A stretch of 64,000 nt of DNA, taken from assembly GCF_009650135.1 (NCBI RefSeq), contig NZ_CP045871.1:1488001-1552000 (forward strand), given 5' to 3'. Of the stretch, positions 60,223-64,000 are shown piece by piece. Each line of letters opens with the position of its first letter. The first letter of the stretch is position 1. Origin of the DNA: Litorivicinus lipolyticus (GTDB lineage Bacteria; Pseudomonadota; Gammaproteobacteria; Pseudomonadales; Litorivicinaceae). Both the position numbers and the translations under genes were made by a program. The notes under the pieces are model-generated. The model made no database searches. It was given only the letters and a program-made list of their open reading frames with translations, and was not told the origin of the DNA.

Positions 60223-60668
60223 AGTATGTCCCACCGCCGCTGCAAGCTTTGATCTGGGCCGGCATCGCCTGGTTATTGGTCGGCGCCTTTCCCGGCCAAC
60301 GCCTGGAGTTGGCGTTCGGCCCCGCCTTGGTCGGCGTTTTATTGATCTTGGGTGTGGCGCTGGATGTGGTCGCCTTGAGCGCATTTTTCAAACGCAAAAC
60401 CAGCATCAATCCAATTAACTTGGCCGGCACCGAGCAGCTAGTGACCGACGGCCCCTACCGCTACTCACGCAACCCCATGTACCTGGGGATGCTGTGCTAT
60501 TTGTTGGCGCTGACGTACTGGCTGGACAATCCGCTGGCTGCGATCGCGCCGCTGGGGTTCATCATGGTCATGAACCGAACCCAAATCGCACGCGAGGAAG
60601 CCCTGTTGGCTGAAAAGTTCGGCGCCGCCTACCAGCGCTACTGCGAACAGGTTAGGCGGTGGATATAA
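60219..60668 (+). CDS. Isoprenylcysteine carboxyl methyltransferase-like membrane protein
   Basis: The 149-residue protein has four hydrophobic segments and the C-terminal SAM-site motif GPYRYSRNPMYLGMLCYLLA, then REEALLAEKFGAAYQRYCEQ, as in the ICMT/PEMT-like bacterial family. Bacterial members lack prenylated substrates and may methylate lipids or amines. ATG 60219 overlaps the previous stop by ATGA. Confidence 0.88.
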   Translation: MKYVPPPLQALIWAGIAWLLVGAFPGQRLELAFGPALVGVLLILGVALDVVALSAFFKRKTSINPINLAGTEQLVTDGPYRYSRNPMYLGMLCYLLALTYWLDNPLAAIAPLGFIMVMNRTQIAREEALLAEKFGAAYQRYCEQVRRWI

Positions 60669-60733
60669 ACGCTTGAAACGCCGTACACCATCACTACACT
60701 ACGCGGCCCCATTTTCAGCGGAACACCCTCGGC

Positions 60734-62362
60734 ATGCACTGCGGCATTGACTACGGCACCAGCAACTCCTCCATTGGCCATGCCGATAACGACGACGGCA
60801 TCACCCTTTACACCGTCGACGGCGACAGCACCCAACTGCCGTCCGTGATCTGGGCGCCGCGCCAATCCGCGCAGTTGGACCCTGCACAGCTAGAAGTCCA
60901 GATCGCGCGCGAAACAGCACGCGCCATCGAGGCACACCGGCGCCAGCAACCGAGCGCGCTGGACGCCGCCACCCGGGTCGAAATTGAGCAGCGCGCCCAG
61001 GCACTGAGCGAACAGCGACAACAGCTACGAACCCAAATCGCCGAGCAGGCGATTGACGACGTCGCAATCCGCGACGCCCAACGCGCCTGTGATCAAGAGG
61101 CAACCGCCATCGCCCAGCTTCGCGGGAGCCACGCGGAGGTATCGCCGGCCCAACGCCTGGACATCGAACAGCAGGTGCGCCGCCGCGTGATCCGGCGCAT
61201 GGACAGCGCAGCACAGTCCGAGCAATCCTTCGCCGGCCTGCCCAACCTGGATCACGCCATCTACGGCGCCCAAGCCTTGGCCCAGCACCTCAACGATCCG
61301 TCGAACGGGCTGGTGCTGAAATCGCCAAAATCCTTGCTCGCCAGTGCCGGCCACTACCGGACCTTTTTCGTCGACCTGATCGGCGCCAGCTTGGAACGCC
61401 TAAAAAGCGTGGCCGAAACCCAAGCCGCCTCGACCCTCGACTCGGTCGTGCTGGGGCGACCGGTGCATTGGTCAACCACGCATGACCGCCAAAAGGATGC
61501 CGTCGCCAAATCGATCATGGCCGAAGCTGCCGAAACCGCCGGCTTCACCGCGGTCGAGTTTGAATTGGAGCCGATTGCCGCGGCGCGTAATTTCGAGCGC
61601 TCGTTGCGCCGCGAGGCGATCACGCTGGTGGTCGACATTGGCGGCGGCACGACCGACATTTCGATGCTACGTTTGGGCGGCACACAGCGGCGCCAGATCG
61701 GGCGCACGGATGACGTCCTGGGGTTCTCCGGAGTCCGCAAAGGCGGCAATGACCTGGATGCGATGATCGCGTTTTTCGGCGTTTGCCGGCGTTTTGGCAA
61801 GCAAACCCTGGGCGCTGGCGGCGTCATCGACAACCGCAACTCGCCGTTGTCTGCCAAGGTATTTGGCGATCTGTGCAACCTGTACGACGTTGCCATCGAT
61901 CAGGACCTGGAACGACAGGCGGCCAAGCTCGACGAGCGGCTGAAAGGCTTGCCGGTCGAGTTGGTCAAACGCCTCGGACGCTTCCAAACGCTGATTCAAC
62001 GGCAACTTAGGCCGCGTTTGCTGCTCGAATCCGAAGCGGTTAAAAAGGCTCTGACGGGCGCCGACTGCGTCGACTTTGATATGAGTTACATCGAACCGAG
62101 CCTGGCCCAAACGATCGACAGTGGCATGCTGCCCAGTGCTTGGCGGACCACCGTCGCATCCATTCGCACCGCTATTGACCGTTGCCAATCGGATGCCGGC
62201 GTCGACGCCGAACACATACTGATTACCGGCGGTTCGGCCCGCTCGACCCACCTGATCCAGTTGCTATTTGATCCCGCGACGCGCGCCCGCGTGGTCCATC
62301 AAGACCTCGCCGGTGACGTCGCCAAAGGCCTGTGTTTGAGCGCCCGCGAGACCTTTGGCTGA
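60734..62362 (+). CDS. yegD: Hsp70-like chaperone, YegD type
   Basis: The 542-residue actin-fold ATPase lacks the DnaK substrate-binding domain. It has phosphate-1 GIDYGTSNSSIG (about 4-15), a long Gln/Ala/Arg-rich coiled insertion (about 55-165), the phosphate-2 motif VVDIGGGTTDISML near 298, and the adenosine motif LITGGSARSTHLIQLLF near 495. It matches E. coli YegD in layout. It stands alone, with no DnaJ or GrpE nearby. The client is unknown. Confidence 0.87.
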   Translation: MHCGIDYGTSNSSIGHADNDDGITLYTVDGDSTQLPSVIWAPRQSAQLDPAQLEVQIARETARAIEAHRRQQPSALDAATRVEIEQRAQALSEQRQQLRTQIAEQAIDDVAIRDAQRACDQEATAIAQLRGSHAEVSPAQRLDIEQQVRRRVIRRMDSAAQSEQSFAGLPNLDHAIYGAQALAQHLNDPSNGLVLKSPKSLLASAGHYRTFFVDLIGASLERLKSVAETQAASTLDSVVLGRPVHWSTTHDRQKDAVAKSIMAEAAETAGFTAVEFELEPIAAARNFERSLRREAITLVVDIGGGTTDISMLRLGGTQRRQIGRTDDVLGFSGVRKGGNDLDAMIAFFGVCRRFGKQTLGAGGVIDNRNSPLSAKVFGDLCNLYDVAIDQDLERQAAKLDERLKGLPVELVKRLGRFQTLIQRQLRPRLLLESEAVKKALTGADCVDFDMSYIEPSLAQTIDSGMLPSAWRTTVASIRTAIDRCQSDAGVDAEHILITGGSARSTHLIQLLFDPATRARVVHQDLAGDVAKGLCLSARETFG

Positions 62363-62375
62363 GCCTAGGCAGGGC

Positions 62376-63137
62376 CTAATAGCCGCCCGTTGACGCTGGG
62401 AATACCAGCCAGATGCTTAGGCCAAGGGCGATAACGCCCGTGGCCGCGCCGACCGCAAACACCCTCAAGCTGCGCGCGTTTGACCACAACAGCGCCACCA
62501 ACGGCGTCAGCGACAACACAACCACTCGCCAGTCTAACTGGACCCAGTGCAAGGCCGACCACAGCACCGCCCACATCACAACCGCCACCGCCAACGGCTG
62601 AAAGCGCGCCGTGTTGAGCTGGACCAGCACGACACCGGCCACGCCAAAGCCGGCCGCCGAGGCCAACTGGAACAGCCGGATACTGCTGTCGGTCAACATC
62701 GCCAGTGCGACGATGAAAATCGGCGCCAACCACAGCAAACGATGCCATGCAACACCGTCCACAGACGGTCGCCGTGCCGCCACAATCGGCAGTGCCAACG
62801 TCAGCGCGGTAACGGCCCAGCCGGCGACGTCGATCTGGCTAATGAATTTGCCCGCGATCAACGCCAACAACGCCGCCGCCGAAACCGTTGCCACCGCGCG
62901 TGCCGCCCGCGCATGGGTGACCAGGCTCAACCCAGCAAACACCAACAATGCCACGGGCAAGGCATCGATAATCCCAAGTCCGCCGACCAGGGGCACACGG
63001 CCCTCGATTGAATACCACGCCGCCGCAAACGCGACCGGCGCCGCCACCGGCCAGGCCGGCGTATTGCGACCGGCATAGCCCAGCGCCACCGCGATTGCCA
63101 ACGGCAACAGCAAGGACTGCCACACCAGCTCAATCAT
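62376..63137 (-). CDS. Hypothetical polytopic membrane protein, 253 aa
   Basis: About eight hydrophobic segments, from VWQSLLLPLAIAVALGYAG at the N-terminus to a last helix VGAATGVIALGLSIWLVF. No family was recognised. It overlaps the yceI stop by one base and is probably co-transcribed with it. There are no soluble domains and no charged motif suggesting transport specificity. Confidence 0.65.
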   Translation of the reverse strand: MIELVWQSLLLPLAIAVALGYAGRNTPAWPVAAPVAFAAAWYSIEGRVPLVGGLGIIDALPVALLVFAGLSLVTHARAARAVATVSAAALLALIAGKFISQIDVAGWAVTALTLALPIVAARRPSVDGVAWHRLLWLAPIFIVALAMLTDSSIRLFQLASAAGFGVAGVVLVQLNTARFQPLAVAVVMWAVLWSALHWVQLDWRVVVLSLTPLVALLWSNARSLRVFAVGAATGVIALGLSIWLVFPASTGGY

Positions 63138-63688
63138 TACTGACGCACGCCTTCGATGTAGACGACCACGTCAAACTCGGCCGGGATACCCGGGACGCCG
63201 TAGTTCATGCCGTATTCAGTCCGATCCAGCGTTGTGCTGGCGGTCAATCCTTGGCGGTAGTTACCCCAGGGATCGTCGCCCTCGCCTTCGACCACCACGT
63301 CAAACGCCACGGTCTTGGTTACGCCCATCATCGTTAAATCGCCACTTAGCACGCCACCCGCCGCATCACCGGCATAGTTGGTCGACACAAAGGTGATCTC
63401 GGGGTACTGGCGTGAATCGAAAAAGTCGGGGCCGGCCAGGTGCTCGTCGCGTTTGCCATGATTGGTATCAACCGACGCGGCGTTGACCGTGACGGACAGC
63501 TCCACCGTCGAAAAGTCATCCGCATGACGGTAGGTGCCGGCCATTTCGTTGAAGCGACCCGGCAACTTGGCGAACCCCAAGTGGCTAATCAAAAAAGTCG
63601 CCACCGAGTGGGTCTCGTCAATTTTATAGTCGCCCGCAAAGGCAGTCGACGAGGCCAACAAGGCCGCGCTAATCAAAGTCATTTTCAT
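63137..63688 (-). CDS. YceI family periplasmic protein
   Basis: The 183-residue protein has a signal peptide (about 1-18, ending AFAG) and a YceI lipocalin-like barrel: KIDETHSVATFLISHLGFAK, NAASVDTNHGKRDEHL, PEITFVSTNY and GDLTMMGVTKTVAFDVVVEG. The family binds polyisoprenoid chains; its role is not settled, often linked to stress or quinone handling. It forms an operon with the membrane protein downstream. Confidence 0.95.
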   Translation of the reverse strand: MKMTLISAALLASSTAFAGDYKIDETHSVATFLISHLGFAKLPGRFNEMAGTYRHADDFSTVELSVTVNAASVDTNHGKRDEHLAGPDFFDSRQYPEITFVSTNYAGDAAGGVLSGDLTMMGVTKTVAFDVVVEGEGDDPWGNYRQGLTASTTLDRTEYGMNYGVPGIPAEFDVVVYIEGVRQ

Positions 63689-63810
63689 GGTTCAGTCCCT
63701 AACAGTGAATGAGGGAACTAGTGTCTGCTCTATTTTTAGTGGCGAATACGTCCGATCAGTGCAGTGGATTCGTTCCAATAATTCACCAATCGAACGCAAT
63801 ATCAGCAGGA

Positions 63811-64000
63811 TTAGGGCCGGCACACCGAAAATTCCGCCACGGCATCCCGGTTAATCTCGATGCCGAGGCCAGGACCGGATGGGATCGCGACCACACCCTT
63901 GACGTGCTCGATTGGCGTCGTCACCACGGCCTGACGAAAGGGATTTTCGGTCCGGTCGAATTCCAATATTGGCTCGATCGGGTTACGCCGCGGCGGACTG
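63811..64000 (-). CDS. Enolase-superfamily enzyme C-terminus (mandelate racemase/muconate lactonising type), partial
   Basis: The last 62 codons of a leftward gene whose start is outside the window. The end reads PFRQAVVTTPIEHVKGVVAI then PSGPGLGIEINRDAVAEF, the usual C-terminal barrel closure (a PxGPGLG-type segment) of mandelate-racemase-family dehydratases and racemases. The active site is not included, so no substrate can be named. It ends 122 bp before yceI. Confidence 0.78.
   Translation of the reverse strand, partial: SPPRRNPIEPILEFDRTENPFRQAVVTTPIEHVKGVVAIPSGPGLGIEINRDAVAEFSVCRP

Overview
The window reads as chromosomal DNA of a GC-rich proteobacterium. The gene set (gbdR/gbcAB/dgcAB/soxBDAG as in Pseudomonas and Halomonas-like bacteria, plus a DMSP lyase of the DddP family) points to a marine or saline gammaproteobacterium. 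The genus cannot be fixed from the sequence alone. No tRNA, rRNA, CRISPR array, insertion sequence or phage gene was seen. Genes are tightly packed, many with ATGA or 8-bp start/stop overlaps, so most blocks look like operons.

Region 1 (1-19520) is a nearly complete glycine betaine catabolic island. The edge gene is a flavin/2Fe-2S reductase (gbcB-like). It is followed by an AraC/GbdR regulator, a DUF5943 protein, a degenerate M19 peptidase-like protein, a Rieske monooxygenase (gbcA-like), serine dehydratase (sdaA), formyl-THF deformylase (purU), heterotetrameric sarcosine oxidase (soxBDAG), an ETF pair, and dimethylglycine demethylase dgcAB. Together they give betaine -> dimethylglycine -> sarcosine -> glycine -> serine -> pyruvate, with one-carbon units released as formaldehyde or formate. 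Serine hydroxymethyltransferase is not in the window. Divergent from dgcA is dddP, which cleaves DMSP, the sulfur analogue of betaine, to DMS and acrylate.

Region 2 (19520-32590) holds two decayed genes (a sensor histidine kinase and a LysR regulator, both with internal deletions) around a second, less familiar catabolic set. This set comprises a DUF3726 protein, an unrecognised 555-residue protein, a second degenerate M19 protein, an aldehyde dehydrogenase, a second soxBDAG cluster whose SoxD has lost the zinc-binding cysteines, and a divergent FAD amine oxidase. It probably demethylates or oxidises another N-methylated compound.

Region 3 (32590-34722) is a three-gene overlapping cassette: a small winged-helix regulator, a small membrane protein and a Wzz-type polysaccharide co-polymerase. 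It lies behind a 16-C homopolymer and a palindrome, an arrangement suggesting phase-variable expression.

Region 4 (34790-40654) is a soluble NAD-dependent molybdenum formate dehydrogenase operon (fdsGBA-fdhD-fdsD), a logical sink for formate from region 1. Region 5 (40632-47268) has a ZntB-like transporter, a DAO-family oxidase, a DUF779 protein and an ExaC-type aldehyde dehydrogenase. The dehydrogenase has a recognisable sigma-54 promoter and a divergent AcoR-type activator.

Region 6 (47222-56133) is a tripartite tricarboxylate transporter (tctCBA) with an AbrB-family membrane protein, a TctDE two-component system, an extra periplasmic binding protein, a citryl-CoA lyase and a class III CoA-transferase. 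It looks like a carboxylate uptake and CoA-cleavage module. Region 7 (56272-64000) is mixed: a small cytochrome c, LysE and MFS transporters, a zinc-type dehydrogenase, membrane proteins, an isoprenylcysteine-methyltransferase-like protein, a YegD-type Hsp70 homologue, YceI, and the C-terminus of an enolase-superfamily enzyme.
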